A stretch of 64,000 nucleotides of DNA from Variovorax sp. RA8 (GCF_901827175.1 NZ_LR594662.1:3472001-3536000); one strand, 5' to 3'; counted from the first letter of the stretch, positions 1-10,635 are shown. Numbers and translations are program-made. Notes: generated from the sequence alone by a model not told the origin.

Positions 1-1
1 C

Positions 2-217
2 ATCATCGACCGCGTCAACATCACGACACTGGACTCCGAGCCCGCGGACCGCCTGGAGCCCAACGCCATCGGCGACGTGGTGCTCACGCTGCAGCAGCCG
101 CTCGCGGTGCTGCCCTTCGCGCAATCGCGCGCCCTGGGTTCGCTGGTGCTGGTCGACACCGCCTCCCACCGGACCTCGGCAGCCGTGCTCGTGCAGCCTT
201 CGCCGGCAAGCGCCTAA
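2..217 (+). CDS. cysN: Sulfate adenylyltransferase subunit 1, C-terminal end (partial)
   Basis: The reading frame is open from base 2 to a TAA at 215-217 and gives the last 71 residues of a longer protein. The tail has the pattern of the CysN C-terminal beta-barrel: [15 protein letters not shown], then [14 protein letters not shown], then [16 protein letters not shown]. CysN is the GTPase subunit of ATP sulfurylase, which activates sulfate to APS for assimilation. The GTPase domain lies outside the window, so the call rests on the C-terminal domain alone. Other EF-Tu-like translational GTPases are less likely because of the conserved NAIG and LVD blocks. Confidence 0.8.
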   Translation: MIDRVNITTLDSEPADRLEPNAIGDVVLTLQQPLAVLPFAQSRALGSLVLVDTASHRTSAAVLVQPSPASA

Positions 218-254
218 AATTCCCAGTTTCCCCGATCGATCTCCAAGCCCAGCC

Positions 255-584
255 ATGACCCACGTCGTCTCCGAATCCTGTATCCGCTGCAAGTACACCG
301 ATTGCGTCGATGTGTGTCCCGTGGACTGCTTCCGCGAGGGCCCCAACATGCTGGTGATCGATCCGGACGAGTGCATCGACTGTGCGGTCTGCATCCCCGA
401 GTGCCCGGTCAACGCGATCTACGCCGAGGAAGACCTGCCGGCCAACCAGCTCGCCTTCATCAAGCTCAACGCCGAGCTGGCCCAGGCCGACGGCTGGAAG
501 AGCATCACCAAGCGCAAGCCCGCGCTGCCGGATGCCGACGAGTGGAAGGACAAGACCGACAAGATCGGGGAGCTGGTGCGCTGA
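255..584 (+). CDS. fdxA: 7Fe-8S ferredoxin FdxA
   Basis: This is a 109-residue Azotobacter FdI-type ferredoxin, a soluble low-potential electron carrier. Cys9, Cys17, Cys21 and Cys25 in the first half (with Cys12), and Cys40, Cys43, Cys46 and Cys50 in the second, fit one [3Fe-4S] and one [4Fe-4S] cluster. The C-terminal extension ending [10 protein letters not shown] is typical of the family. The length is normal. The stop codon overlaps the proposed start of the ferredoxin reductase gene, so electron carrier and reductase are probably translated together. Confidence 0.95.
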   Translation: MTHVVSESCIRCKYTDCVDVCPVDCFREGPNMLVIDPDECIDCAVCIPECPVNAIYAEEDLPANQLAFIKLNAELAQADGWKSITKRKPALPDADEWKDKTDKIGELVR

Positions 585-1603
585 ACGCGCTGGCCGCACC
601 CATCCAAACCGACGCGCTGGTCATCGGCGCCGGCCCGGTCGGGCTGTTCCAGGCCTTCCAGCTGGGGCTGCTCGAGATCTCCTGCCATATCGTCGACGCG
701 CTGCCCGCCGCGGGCGGCCAGTGCGTGCAGCTGTACGGCGACAAGCCCATCTACGACATCCCGGGCATTCCGGCGACCAGCGGCAGTGGCCTGGCGGCGG
801 CGCTGCTGCAGCAACTGGCGCCGCTGAAGCCCACCTTCCATTTCGAGCAGCAGGTCGCCACGCTTGAGCGCCAACCCGATCAGCGCCTGCTGCTTCGCAC
901 CACCACGGGCACGGGCTTTCTCGCCAGGACGGTGTTCATCGCCGCCGGCGTCGGCGCCTTCGTCCCCAAGCGCATCGCGCTCGAAGATATCCAGCGCTTC
1001 GAGGGATCGGCGCTCTTCTACCACCCGGACTCGCTGGAACGCTTCGACGGCCAGGCGGTGGTCGTCAATGGCGGCGACGACGCGGCACTGGCCACTGCGC
1101 TGGCGCTCGTGGGCCGGGCCCGCGCGGTAACGCTGGTGCATCGGCGCGACGGCTTCCAGGCCGACGAGGGGCTGGTGGCGCGCATGCGGGCTGCGGTGGC
1201 CGAAGGCGCGATGCGCTTCGCCGTGGGCCAGCCTGCGGCCTTCGACGGCCGGGCGCTGCAGATCTCGACACCCGATGCGCAGCCCCTGACCCTGCCGCTC
1301 GATGCGCTCATTGCCTGCCTCGGCATCTCGCCCCGGCTCGGGCCCATCGCCGACTGGGGGCTGGACCTGGTGCGCAAGCAAGTGCCGGTCGATACCGAGC
1401 GCTTCCAGACGCGCGAGGCGGGAGTGTTCGCGGTCGGCGACATCAACACCTACCCGGGCAAGAAGAAGCTGATCGTCTGCGGCTTCCACGAGGCCACGCT
1501 GGCGGCCTGGGGCGCCACCGGCATCGTGTTCCCCGGCAAGGCCGTGCCCCTGCAGTACACCACCACCAGCACACGCTTGCACCAACTGCTGGGCGTGGGC
1601 TGA
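581..1603 (+). CDS. Ferredoxin--NADP reductase, thioredoxin-reductase-like (type 2 FNR)
   Basis: This FAD enzyme moves electrons between NADPH and ferredoxin. The dinucleotide motif [13 protein letters not shown] sits near the N terminus. [20 protein letters not shown] follows, as in type 2 FNRs. A second nucleotide-binding stretch ([15 protein letters not shown]) lies mid-protein, and [18 protein letters not shown] closes the FAD site. There is no ATG at the expected place. I chose CTG at 581, which gives 340 residues, the family length. It is preceded at 9 nt by GGGGAG and overlaps the fdxA stop as CTGA. An upstream in-frame GTG at 542 is the alternative. Pairing with fdxA suggests the two proteins are physiological partners. 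Confidence 0.88.
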   Translation: MNALAAPIQTDALVIGAGPVGLFQAFQLGLLEISCHIVDALPAAGGQCVQLYGDKPIYDIPGIPATSGSGLAAALLQQLAPLKPTFHFEQQVATLERQPDQRLLLRTTTGTGFLARTVFIAAGVGAFVPKRIALEDIQRFEGSALFYHPDSLERFDGQAVVVNGGDDAALATALALVGRARAVTLVHRRDGFQADEGLVARMRAAVAEGAMRFAVGQPAAFDGRALQISTPDAQPLTLPLDALIACLGISPRLGPIADWGLDLVRKQVPVDTERFQTREAGVFAVGDINTYPGKKKLIVCGFHEATLAAWGATGIVFPGKAVPLQYTTTSTRLHQLLGVG

Positions 1604-1682
1604 GCCCGCGCTACCTTCCGAGACGATCATGAACGAAGCATGAAGGCATCGTTCATCAAAATCGTTGCGCCCCACCTCTATC

Positions 1683-2249
1683 ATGATCGCCATGCAGGCG
1701 CTGAACATCGCACTTTTCCAATGGCTCGGCGCCGGCCATATCCCCGATTCACCGCTTCTCTGGTTTGCAAGCAACGTGGCGGAGCAGGCTTCGTGGGTGT
1801 GCGTAGCCCTGATGGCATGGGCCGCCTGGCGGTTGCCCGCGCAGCGGCTCTATGCACTGGCAGTGCTGGTCGCGGCCGCCGCAGCCTCCCTGCTGGCCCA
1901 TGAGCTGGCGGATGCCTTCGCCATGCCGCGCCCTTTCGTCCTGGGCCTGAGCCCCGCACATATCGAGCATGGTGCCCGCGGTTCGCTGCCGAGTGCGCAC
2001 GCCACCGTGATGTTCACCGTCGGCCTGGTGTTCTGCCTGCGGGCGGCGCTCAGGAAGATCGGCCTTGCAATCCTGGCAATCGCCGCCCTGACGGGCTGGG
2101 CCCGGATCTATGTGGGCGTGCATTTCCCCTTCGACATCCTGGCCGGCCTGCTGCTGGCAGGCGCCATCGCCGCGGTGTTCTGGTCGCTCCACAAGCTTGG
2201 CCGGCGATTCATCGCGCCGCTGATCACGCGCATCAGCCAGCGGGCCTAG
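1683..2249 (+). CDS. PAP2-family membrane phosphatase
   Basis: The product is a polytopic membrane protein of about 188 residues with the three PAP2 signatures: AMPRPF (motif 1), PSAHA (motif 2, with Ala in place of the usual Gly) and ARIYVGVHFPFD (motif 3, catalytic His and Asp). The family hydrolyses lipid phosphates. Small bacterial members of this size often act as undecaprenyl-diphosphate phosphatases (BcrC type), but the substrate cannot be read from the sequence. The start is uncertain: ATG at 1683, ATG at 1692 and TTG at 1665 are all in frame and none has a strong ribosome-binding site. Confidence 0.8.
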   Translation: MIAMQALNIALFQWLGAGHIPDSPLLWFASNVAEQASWVCVALMAWAAWRLPAQRLYALAVLVAAAAASLLAHELADAFAMPRPFVLGLSPAHIEHGARGSLPSAHATVMFTVGLVFCLRAALRKIGLAILAIAALTGWARIYVGVHFPFDILAGLLLAGAIAAVFWSLHKLGRRFIAPLITRISQRA

Positions 2250-2257
2250 AGCCGGGC

Positions 2258-2518
2258 TCAGCGCCCGCGACGGCGCCGGTTGGAGCGGCTGGTCAGCAGG
2301 CCCATCTGGCTGCGTTGCCGATCGATGCGCGCCTGCCGGCGCGCGTTCTCGCGCTCGACCACCTTGCGCTTGGTGTAGCCCGAGGCGTCGGCCCAGGCCC
2401 ACCAGGCAGCGGCCAGTGCGAAGGGGATGAGCACGACCCACCAGCTCCATTGCGCGACGAAGCCGACCTCGAAGAACTTGAGGGCCACGCCAAGCAGGCC
2501 GAGGAAAAGAAACCACAT
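2258..2518 (-). CDS. Small Trp-rich membrane protein (TIGR04438-like)
   Basis: This 86-residue protein has two hydrophobic segments, MWFLFLGLLGVALKFFEVGF and WSWWVVLIPFALAAAWWAWA, followed by a highly basic tail ending SNRRRRGR. The Trp-rich second helix followed by a YTKRK-like element is the pattern of the TIGR04438 family, known from Burkholderiales. No function is established for the family. It lies convergent to the PAP2 gene, 8 bp from its stop. Confidence 0.8.
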   Translation of the reverse strand: MWFLFLGLLGVALKFFEVGFVAQWSWWVVLIPFALAAAWWAWADASGYTKRKVVERENARRQARIDRQRSQMGLLTSRSNRRRRGR

Positions 2519-2622
2519 GACAGAACCCCTCCGATCGTCCGGCCCGCATCAGAATGGGACCGTGCACCGCGCTACCTACAATCGCGTGGATCGACTTTAA
2601 CGCACCCGCGTCATCGAACCCC

Positions 2623-2928
2623 ATGAAAAGAACGCTTCTCGTCGCCCTCTTCGGCCTGGCCGCAACGTCCCCAGCGCTGGCCGACCTCGCACTGGCCACC
2701 TCCAAGAACTGCATGAGCTGCCATGCCGTCGACCGCAAGATCCTCGGCCCCTCCTTCAAGGAGGTCGCAGCCAAGTACAAGGACAACAAGGGCGCCGCCG
2801 ACATGTTGGCGACCAAGATCGTGAAGGGCGGCTCCGGCGTCTGGGGCGCGGTGCCAATGCCCGCCAACAATCAGGTCAGCGAGGCCGAGGCCAAGAAGCT
2901 CGCGGCCTGGGTCCTGTCGACGAAGTAG
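2623..2928 (+). CDS. Monohaem cytochrome c (c551/c552-like)
   Basis: The product is 101 residues with a signal peptide (MKRTLLVALFGLAATSPALA) and a single haem site CMSCH (Cys30, Cys33, His34). A distal Met lies in GAVPMPANN, and the C-terminal helix (AKKLAAWVLS) is as in class I cytochromes c. It is a periplasmic electron carrier, and the cytochrome c551/c552 type is the best fit. I chose ATG 2623 because it directly precedes the signal peptide. Open sequence further upstream has no ribosome-binding site or coding character. Confidence 0.9.
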   Translation: MKRTLLVALFGLAATSPALADLALATSKNCMSCHAVDRKILGPSFKEVAAKYKDNKGAADMLATKIVKGGSGVWGAVPMPANNQVSEAEAKKLAAWVLSTK

Positions 2929-2942
2929 CGGCGCCGGCTTCC

Positions 2943-3458
2943 TCAGACGGGCGGCGGCATGCCGCCGCCAGGCGTCACCACGGCTGGCGACCTCCGGTCG
3001 AAGCGGTCCTCGAGCTGGCCGATGTGAGCCGCCAAGGTGTTGTCGGTCTGGTCGGACCGTACCTTGATCATGGTCTCCAGTTGCTCCACGCGTGCCAGCA
3101 GCGCGGCATGCCGCTCGGCGTTGCGCGCCATGTGAGCGTTCTCCTGGGCTTCCAGGAAGTTGCGCAGCTCGGTAAAGCGCGAGGCCTCGGCGCGGTCGGC
3201 CAGGTCACGCTGGGCCTGCATCTCCTTCGTGTGGCGCCGCGTCTCGAGCAGCACCGTGGTCTGCAGGTAAACCACGTAGGCCACGAACAAGATGCCCAGG
3301 AGCACGGTGAGGCCCAGCATGATCAAGCCGAGCGGCGCCGTCACCTGCATGAAGCCGATCGACATCGCGGAGGGCGTGGCGAGCACGCTCCAGTTCAGGG
3401 CCGCGAGCGCCGCGATCAGCAGCACGACCACCAGCAGTACGGCTGTTCTCAGTCCCAT
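2943..3458 (-). CDS. LapA-domain-like inner-membrane protein with coiled coil
   Basis: This 171-residue protein has two N-terminal transmembrane helices separated by a short loop, as in LapA/DUF1049 proteins. A long charged helical stretch (about residues 75-150) is probably a cytoplasmic coiled coil, and the tail is Pro/Gly-rich (TPGGGMPPPV). LapA-family proteins can scaffold envelope processes, but this one lacks further informative motifs. It is convergent with the cytochrome c gene, and no operon partner is evident. Confidence 0.6.
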   Translation of the reverse strand: MGLRTAVLLVVVLLIAALAALNWSVLATPSAMSIGFMQVTAPLGLIMLGLTVLLGILFVAYVVYLQTTVLLETRRHTKEMQAQRDLADRAEASRFTELRNFLEAQENAHMARNAERHAALLARVEQLETMIKVRSDQTDNTLAAHIGQLEDRFDRRSPAVVTPGGGMPPPV

Positions 3459-3556
3459 GAAAGTGTCCCCTCAACATTCATTCGATGGACTGGTTGTAAC
3501 GCATCCAGCGTCCCGCCCCTGTCGGACGGGGGCGCGGGGTGCCGGGCGTGGCGCGG

Positions 3557-5548
<1,992 letters not shown>

Positions 5549-5716
5549 TCTTTGCCTCCGGTATGTAGCTGGGAACTGACGGGCGCTAATGTCATCGCCC
5601 GCACTTACGGATGACTGACGCTCCCCATGTTAGCGGCTGCATCGTGACACGTCGGTGCCCCGGGGGCACTCTAGAATCGCGCGTTTCCCGCCCTCCACCC
5701 ACCGGCCTGCCCACCG

Positions 5717-6337
5717 ATGTCCAACCTCGACCCCACCCTCCAGCAACACGCCGGCAAGGCCTCGCCGCTGCGCCCCCTGCCCAACCTCATCTTCGCAAGC
5801 CGCTGGCTGCAGCTGCCGCTGTACCTGGGCCTGATCGTCGCGCAAGGCGTGTACGTGGTGCATTTCCTGGTCGAGCTGCTCCATCTCGTCGAAGCGGCCT
5901 TCGGCAGCGAGGAAGCGCTGAAGTCGCTGATTACCAGCATCGGCTATAAGACCACGGCGCCGGTCACCACGCTCAACGAGACGGTGATCATGCTGGTCGT
6001 GCTGGCGCTGATCGACGTGGTCATGATCTCCAACCTGCTGATCATGGTGATCGTCGGCGGCTACGAGACCTTCGTAAGCCGCATGAACCTCGAGGGCCAC
6101 CGCGACCAGCCCGAGTGGCTGAGCCACGTGAACGCGTCGGTGCTGAAGGTCAAGCTGGCGACCGCCATCATCGGCATCAGCTCGATCCACCTGCTCAAGA
6201 CCTTCATCAACGCCGACAACTACACCGATCGCGTGTTGATCGCGCAGACGGTGATCCATATCGCCTTCCTGCTGTCGGCGATGGCGATCGCGTTCACCGA
6301 CCGGCTGATGGCACCGCCGCCCTCCGCCGGTCATTGA
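5717..6337 (+). CDS. UPF0114 (YqhA-like) membrane protein
   Basis: This 206-residue membrane protein has four predicted helices. The family signatures are IFASRWLQLPLYLGLIVAQG near residue 25, then IDVVMISNLLIMVIVGGYE, FVSRMN and a late KLATAIIGISSIHLLKTFIN. This is the TIGR00645/UPF0114 family, whose function is unknown. It is divergent from acs and convergent with the IclR gene, so it is probably transcribed alone. Confidence 0.88.
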   Translation: MSNLDPTLQQHAGKASPLRPLPNLIFASRWLQLPLYLGLIVAQGVYVVHFLVELLHLVEAAFGSEEALKSLITSIGYKTTAPVTTLNETVIMLVVLALIDVVMISNLLIMVIVGGYETFVSRMNLEGHRDQPEWLSHVNASVLKVKLATAIIGISSIHLLKTFINADNYTDRVLIAQTVIHIAFLLSAMAIAFTDRLMAPPPSAGH

Positions 6338-6370
6338 GACGGCGGGCATCTTCGCCGCGCTGATTCGCTC

Positions 6371-7165
6371 CTACCCCTTGCCCAAAGGAGGCCGTCCGAA
6401 CAGGGTCGAGGCGTTGCTGATCGGCCCCAGCTCCGCAGCGGCCTGGAGCAAGCCGGGCGCGAGTTCGTGCATTCGCGCTGCGCTCAACCGCAAGCGTGGA
6501 CCGGCGATGCTGATGACACCAATCGCTTCCCTGCGCCTTACGACCGGGGCGGCCATCGCGCTCATGCCGGGCGCGAAGACCTCGTCGATCATCGCGTATC
6601 CACGCACCCGCGCAGCATGTAGAGAACCGAGCAACGCCTTGATGGTTGTCGGCGCCTTCGGGCCGTAGTCGTCCGGGAGGCCGAAGCCCTGGCGCGACAC
6701 CAGTTCGAGCGCGCGCTCGTCACTCAGTGTCATCAGCCAGGCATGGCCCGAGGCGGTGCAGGACAGGCGTGCATCCATTCCCATGTCCGGGTCGTAACGC
6801 AGGCCGGCTTGCCGCATCCCCTGCGCCTTCGCCACCCACGTGAGGCGGTCGTCGTCGACGATGGACAACCGCACCAGCTCGCCCGAAGACTGCGCCAGCC
6901 GCTCAAGCAAGGGCTCGGCAATATCGACGATGCCGGCACTGCTGAGAAACCCCAGCCCCAGCGAAACGATCTTGGTCGTGAGCACGTAGTCGCCCTGCGC
7001 CCGAGCTTGACGAACATAGCCGTGCCGCTGCAAGTCCACCAACAGTCTGTGGCAGGCGCTGAGCGGGATGTCCAACTCCGAAGACAAGGACGAAAGCGGA
7101 ACGCCTTCCGGGTAGCGGGTGAGGTGCTCCAGCACGCCCAGGCAACGATCGATCGCAGTGCTCAT
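6371..7165 (-). CDS. IclR-family transcriptional regulator
   Basis: The product is a 264-residue regulator with an N-terminal winged helix (DRCLGVLEHLTRYPEGVPLS, recognition helix around PLSACHRLLVDLQRHGYV) and a C-terminal effector domain. The ligand-domain signature RGYAMIDEVFAPGMSAMAAP and the closing VISIAGPRLRL are typical. I chose ATG 7165; an upstream in-frame extension runs through the palindromic promoter region and is unlikely. It diverges from the aroQ-dctPQM genes and is the obvious candidate to control them. IclR proteins often sense aromatic or hydroaromatic acids, which fits a quinate/dehydroquinate role, but that is inference. Confidence 0.92.
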   Translation of the reverse strand: MSTAIDRCLGVLEHLTRYPEGVPLSSLSSELDIPLSACHRLLVDLQRHGYVRQARAQGDYVLTTKIVSLGLGFLSSAGIVDIAEPLLERLAQSSGELVRLSIVDDDRLTWVAKAQGMRQAGLRYDPDMGMDARLSCTASGHAWLMTLSDERALELVSRQGFGLPDDYGPKAPTTIKALLGSLHAARVRGYAMIDEVFAPGMSAMAAPVVRRREAIGVISIAGPRLRLSAARMHELAPGLLQAAAELGPISNASTLFGRPPLGKG

Positions 7166-7175
7166 CTCACTATAC

Positions 7176-7211
7176 GGAATAGTTTTCCAGCCCGGAAAGA
7201 CTTTCCCTATT
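7176..7211. promoter_or_regulatory. Candidate IclR operator in the divergent promoter region
   Basis: Between the IclR gene and aroQ there is a perfect 13-bp palindrome, GGAAAGACTTTCC (7194-7206). It lies inside a larger imperfect inverted repeat: GGAATAG/TTTTCC on the left (7176-7189) and GGAAAG/CTATT on the right (to 7211). It lies 10-45 bp before the regulator's start codon, a usual place for an IclR operator that gives autoregulation. The symmetry is seen; binding is inferred. Confidence 0.55.
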
Positions 7212-7306
7212 GGGAGAAAGAATCGGAGCGAAGGCGGATTTTGCACTCCCCAGACCTGCCAGGAGATTCACTGTATGCGCAAGACCCTGCCAAAGGCCGA
7301 TGCACC

Positions 7307-7756
7307 ATGAGCGGCGCCCTCTTTGTTTTGAACGGCCCCAACCTCAATCTGTTGGGAGTGCGGGAGCCGCATCTCTACGGCGCGACCACGCTTGCCCAGG
7401 TCGAGCAGCTATGCCGCCGAGTCGCGCAAGAACTCGGCTTCGAGTGCGAGTTCCGCCAAACCAATCACGAAGGCGTCATGGTCGACTGGGTGCAAGAGGC
7501 GCGCGAGCGCGCCGTGGGCATCGTCATCAATCCGGCCGGACTGTCGTTTCGCTCCATCCCGCTGCTGGACGCGCTCAAGACGGTGGAGCAGCCGATCGCC
7601 GAGGTGCACGTAACTAACATCCACCGGCGCGATCCGCTCTACCAGCATTCGCTGGTCTCGCTCGCAGCCACCGGCGTGATCTGCGGCTTCGGCGCCGCAG
7701 GGTACGAACTGGCCATCCGTGCGGTGGCGAGCCGGCTCGCTCCAGCCGCCGGCTGA
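7307..7756 (+). CDS. aroQ: Type II 3-dehydroquinate dehydratase
   Basis: At 149 residues this has AroQ length. AroQ interconverts 3-dehydroquinate and 3-dehydroshikimate. NGPNLNLLG is at the N terminus, the active-site Tyr loop is EPHLYGATT, NHEGVMVDWV follows, NPAGLSFRSIPLLDAL forms the substrate pocket, and EVHVTNIHRRD carries the catalytic Glu/His. It sits in a TRAP transporter operon opposite an IclR regulator, not among shikimate-pathway or accBC genes. It therefore probably serves uptake and breakdown of quinate or related hydroaromatics rather than aromatic biosynthesis; that is inference. Start ATG 7307 directly precedes the conserved N terminus. Confidence 0.93.
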   Translation: MSGALFVLNGPNLNLLGVREPHLYGATTLAQVEQLCRRVAQELGFECEFRQTNHEGVMVDWVQEARERAVGIVINPAGLSFRSIPLLDALKTVEQPIAEVHVTNIHRRDPLYQHSLVSLAATGVICGFGAAGYELAIRAVASRLAPAAG

Positions 7757-7798
7757 CAATTCCGGCTGTTCCGATCCACAGACGACAAGGAGACCACA

Positions 7799-8791
7799 AT
7801 GACACGTCCGATCCACCGCCGCATACTGCTGGGCGCAGGCGCCACGCTGGCCGCGGGAGCCGTCCTGCCCGCCTGGGGTCAAGCCGCACCGAAGACACTG
7901 CGCTTCGCCGCCGTGTTCTCGGACAAGGACATCCGTGCCGACATGATGAAGATGTTGGCCAAGGACATCGAACCCGATTTCAAGCTCGAGCTGCACCTGA
8001 ACTCAACGCTGTTCCGCCAGGGTACGGAACTCGTCGCCCTGCAGCGCGACAACCTCGAGATGGGCAACATCGCCCCGCAGGACATCGCCAAGCAGGTGCC
8101 GGCATGGTCCGTGCTGACGTCGGCCTACCTGTTCCGGGACCCCAGCCACCTGAACAGCTTCTTCGCCAGCGACCTGGGTGCCCAGATGAAGAAGATGGTG
8201 GAAGACCAGGTAAAGGTCAAAATCCTCGGCCCGACCTTCTTCGGCACCCGCCACGTCGGCCTGAAGCCCAAGAAGAAGATCAACACCCCCGCCGATCTCG
8301 CCGGCATGAAGCTGCGCATGCCCCCTGGGGATGCATGGCAGCTCCTGGGTCGCTCGCTGGGCGCCAACCCTACGCCCATGGCCTACGCCGAAACCTACAC
8401 GGGCCTGCAGACGGGCGCGGTCGACGGACAGGACAACCCGCTGCCCAATGTGCAGAACATGAAGTTCAACGAAGTGATGTCGCAGATCGTGCTGACGTCC
8501 CATCTCGTCGGCTTCGACCTCTTGACCCTGAACATGAAGGTCTGGCAGGGCATGGCGCCGGCAAGGCAGCGTGCCTTCCAGGAGGCGGCCGACAAGGCGA
8601 TCGCCTGGAGCACGGCGGAGCACCAGAAGCGCGAGGCCGAACTGGCCGAGGGCTTCCGCAAGCAGGGCCTGGATGTCTACGTCCCCAGCATCAGTGCCTT
8701 CCGCGAGCATGCCCAGAAGGTGTACCTCGCCTCGGACGAGGCCAAGCAGTGGCCCGCGGGCATGCTCGACAAGATCAATGCAATGAAGTGA
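7799..8791 (+). CDS. dctP: TRAP transporter substrate-binding protein
   Basis: This 330-residue periplasmic receptor has a twin-arginine-like signal sequence (HRRILLGAGATLAAGA) and a processing site near AWGQAA. The DctP fold signatures are visible: FFGTRHVGLKPKKKI, GMKLRMPPGDAWQLLGRSLG, AYAETYTGLQTGAVDGQDNP and the late SHLVGFDLLTLNM. The Arg in the LRMPP segment normally clamps a substrate carboxylate. The next gene starts inside its stop codon (GTGA). Substrate is unknown; co-location with aroQ suggests a hydroaromatic acid. Confidence 0.93.
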   Translation: MTRPIHRRILLGAGATLAAGAVLPAWGQAAPKTLRFAAVFSDKDIRADMMKMLAKDIEPDFKLELHLNSTLFRQGTELVALQRDNLEMGNIAPQDIAKQVPAWSVLTSAYLFRDPSHLNSFFASDLGAQMKKMVEDQVKVKILGPTFFGTRHVGLKPKKKINTPADLAGMKLRMPPGDAWQLLGRSLGANPTPMAYAETYTGLQTGAVDGQDNPLPNVQNMKFNEVMSQIVLTSHLVGFDLLTLNMKVWQGMAPARQRAFQEAADKAIAWSTAEHQKREAELAEGFRKQGLDVYVPSISAFREHAQKVYLASDEAKQWPAGMLDKINAMK

Positions 8792-9309
8792 GCAGGCGCG
8801 TGCTGTCTCACCTGCTGGGGCGGCTGCACCGCTTCGCCGAAGCGGTGGCCGCCCTCATCCTGGCGATGATCTTCATCGCCTTCATCCTGCAGATCGTGCT
8901 GCGGTACGCATTCAACTGGCCAGTCGGCTGGACCACCGAGTTGTCGCTGGCCGGATGGCTTTGGCTGGTGCTCTGGGGCGCCGCCTTCGTGCTGAAGGAT
9001 GACGAGGAGATCCGCATCGACTTCATCGCGGGCCGCGCGGGTCCGATGGGACGCCGCGTCATGGGCGTCATCGGGGCAGCGAGCATCATTGCACTGTTCG
9101 GCATGTCGCTGCCCGCATCGTGGTCGTACGTGACTTTCATGAAGGTGGAGAAGAGCTCCTACCTCGGCGTGCGGATGGACTTCATGTATTCCATCTACAT
9201 CGTCTTCGCAATCGCCGTGATCCTGCGCAGCGCCCGCCACCTGGTGCGACTGCTTCGCGGCAAGGAGCCGGCACGGCCCGATCCCTCCACTTCCAGCTCT
9301 GCCCTGTGA
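8788..9309 (+). CDS. dctQ: TRAP transporter small permease
   Basis: This is a four-helix membrane protein of 173 residues. LHRFAEAVAALILAMIFIAF starts the first helix, LRYAFNWPVGWTTELS is the family signature, and a helix hairpin with LWGAAFVLKDDEEIRIDF follows. It is the DctQ subunit that supports the large permease. Translation starts at GTG 8788, overlapping the dctP stop by 4 bases. Its own stop overlaps the dctM GTG in the same way, so the three subunits are translationally coupled. Confidence 0.9.
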   Translation: MSRRVLSHLLGRLHRFAEAVAALILAMIFIAFILQIVLRYAFNWPVGWTTELSLAGWLWLVLWGAAFVLKDDEEIRIDFIAGRAGPMGRRVMGVIGAASIIALFGMSLPASWSYVTFMKVEKSSYLGVRMDFMYSIYIVFAIAVILRSARHLVRLLRGKEPARPDPSTSSSAL

Positions 9310-10607
9310 ACTTCACCAGTCCGTTTTCGCTGGCGCTCGCCACCATCGTGGGACTCAGCTTCCTGGGCGTCCCGGTGGGCCATGCCATGATCGGCGGCTC
9401 CGTCCTGTACCTTTATCTGAAGGGGATGGACATGGGGGCAGCCGCAGAGCAGCTCCTGAACGGCACCTATTCGAGCTTCCTGTTGCTGGCCATCCCGTTG
9501 TTCATCCTGGCGGCCACGATCATGAGTTCCGGCAGCATCCTGGACCGGCTGCTGCGCTTCTGCAACGCGATCGTAGGGCGCTTTCCCGGCGGGCTGGCGC
9601 AGGTGAACGTCCTGCAAAGCGTCGTGTTCGCCAGCATGTCGGGCTCTGCCCTGGCCGACGCCGCCGGCTCAGGCAAGCTGATGCAGGCCATGATGACGAA
9701 GGACGGCAAGTACACCCCCGGTTTCGCCGCGGCTCTGAGCGCCGTGTCTTCCGTCATCGGGCCGATCCTGCCGCCTTCGATCCCGCTGGTGCTGTACGCG
9801 CTCGTGTCCGGCACGTCCATCGGCTATCTCTTCATTGGCGGCGTGCTGCCGGGGCTCCTGCTGGGCGGCGTGCAGATGGCGCTCATCTACGTGCTCGCGA
9901 AACGCAGGCGCTTCCCGGTCGAACCCAAGGTCCCGCTGCGCGAGATGCCTCGCATCACGCGCGAAGCCTTCCCGGCGCTGATGCTGCCGGTCATCCTTTT
10001 AGGCTGCCTGTACAGCGGCATCACCACGCCCACGGAGGCCGCGGGAGTGGCGGCGGCCTATGCGTTGCTGATCTCGGCGGCGCTGTACCGCAGCATGCGT
10101 TGGGCTGACCTCTACCAATCGCTGCTGTCCAGCGCACGCATGAGCATCTCCATCGGCATGCTGATCGCCGGCGCCCTGGTGTTCAACTACGTCATCACGT
10201 CCGAGAACATCCCGGCCAGCCTCAGTGCCTTGTTGAAGGGCCTCGACCTGTCGCCGCTGGCCTATCTGTTGCTGGTCAACCTGATCCTGTTGGTGCTGGG
10301 TGCCTTCCTCGAAGGTTCCACCATCATCCTCGTCATGCTGCCCGTGCTGCTGCCGACTGCCACCGCGCTGGGGATCGATCCCGTGCACTTCGGCGTCATG
10401 GCCGTGCTGAACATCATGATCGGGCTGGTCACGCCACCCTATGGTCTGCTGCTGTTCATGATGACCAGGATCGCCAACGTGCCGTTGCATGAACTGCTGC
10501 GCGAAGCCTTCCCGTTCCTGATGGTGATGCTGGGCGCGCTCGCCATCGTCACTCTGTGGCCCGATCTGGTGCTCTTCCTGCCGCGGCTGGCGGGATATAC
10601 GGGCTAA
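9306..10607 (+). CDS. dctM: TRAP transporter large permease
   Basis: This 433-residue protein has about 12 transmembrane helices, the DctM length. Diagnostic stretches are LGVPVGHAMIGGSVLYLYLK, SALADAAGSGKLMQAMM, SSVIGPILPPSIPLVLYA and the second-half repeat ending IGLVTPPYGLLLFMMT. It drives sodium-coupled uptake of the ligand delivered by DctP. GTG 9306 overlaps the dctQ stop by 4 bases. It ends 28 bp before the convergent fumC stop, and I saw no clear terminator in that gap. Confidence 0.93.
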   Translation: MNFTSPFSLALATIVGLSFLGVPVGHAMIGGSVLYLYLKGMDMGAAAEQLLNGTYSSFLLLAIPLFILAATIMSSGSILDRLLRFCNAIVGRFPGGLAQVNVLQSVVFASMSGSALADAAGSGKLMQAMMTKDGKYTPGFAAALSAVSSVIGPILPPSIPLVLYALVSGTSIGYLFIGGVLPGLLLGGVQMALIYVLAKRRRFPVEPKVPLREMPRITREAFPALMLPVILLGCLYSGITTPTEAAGVAAAYALLISAALYRSMRWADLYQSLLSSARMSISIGMLIAGALVFNYVITSENIPASLSALLKGLDLSPLAYLLLVNLILLVLGAFLEGSTIILVMLPVLLPTATALGIDPVHFGVMAVLNIMIGLVTPPYGLLLFMMTRIANVPLHELLREAFPFLMVMLGALAIVTLWPDLVLFLPRLAGYTG

Positions 10608-10635
10608 GGGCACCGGACCCGGCCGCGGCAGGGCC

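Noticed and set aside
5549..5716. Riboswitch or leader element between acs and the UPF0114 gene
   Set aside because: I saw no conserved aptamer-like pairing; it is only a divergent promoter region.
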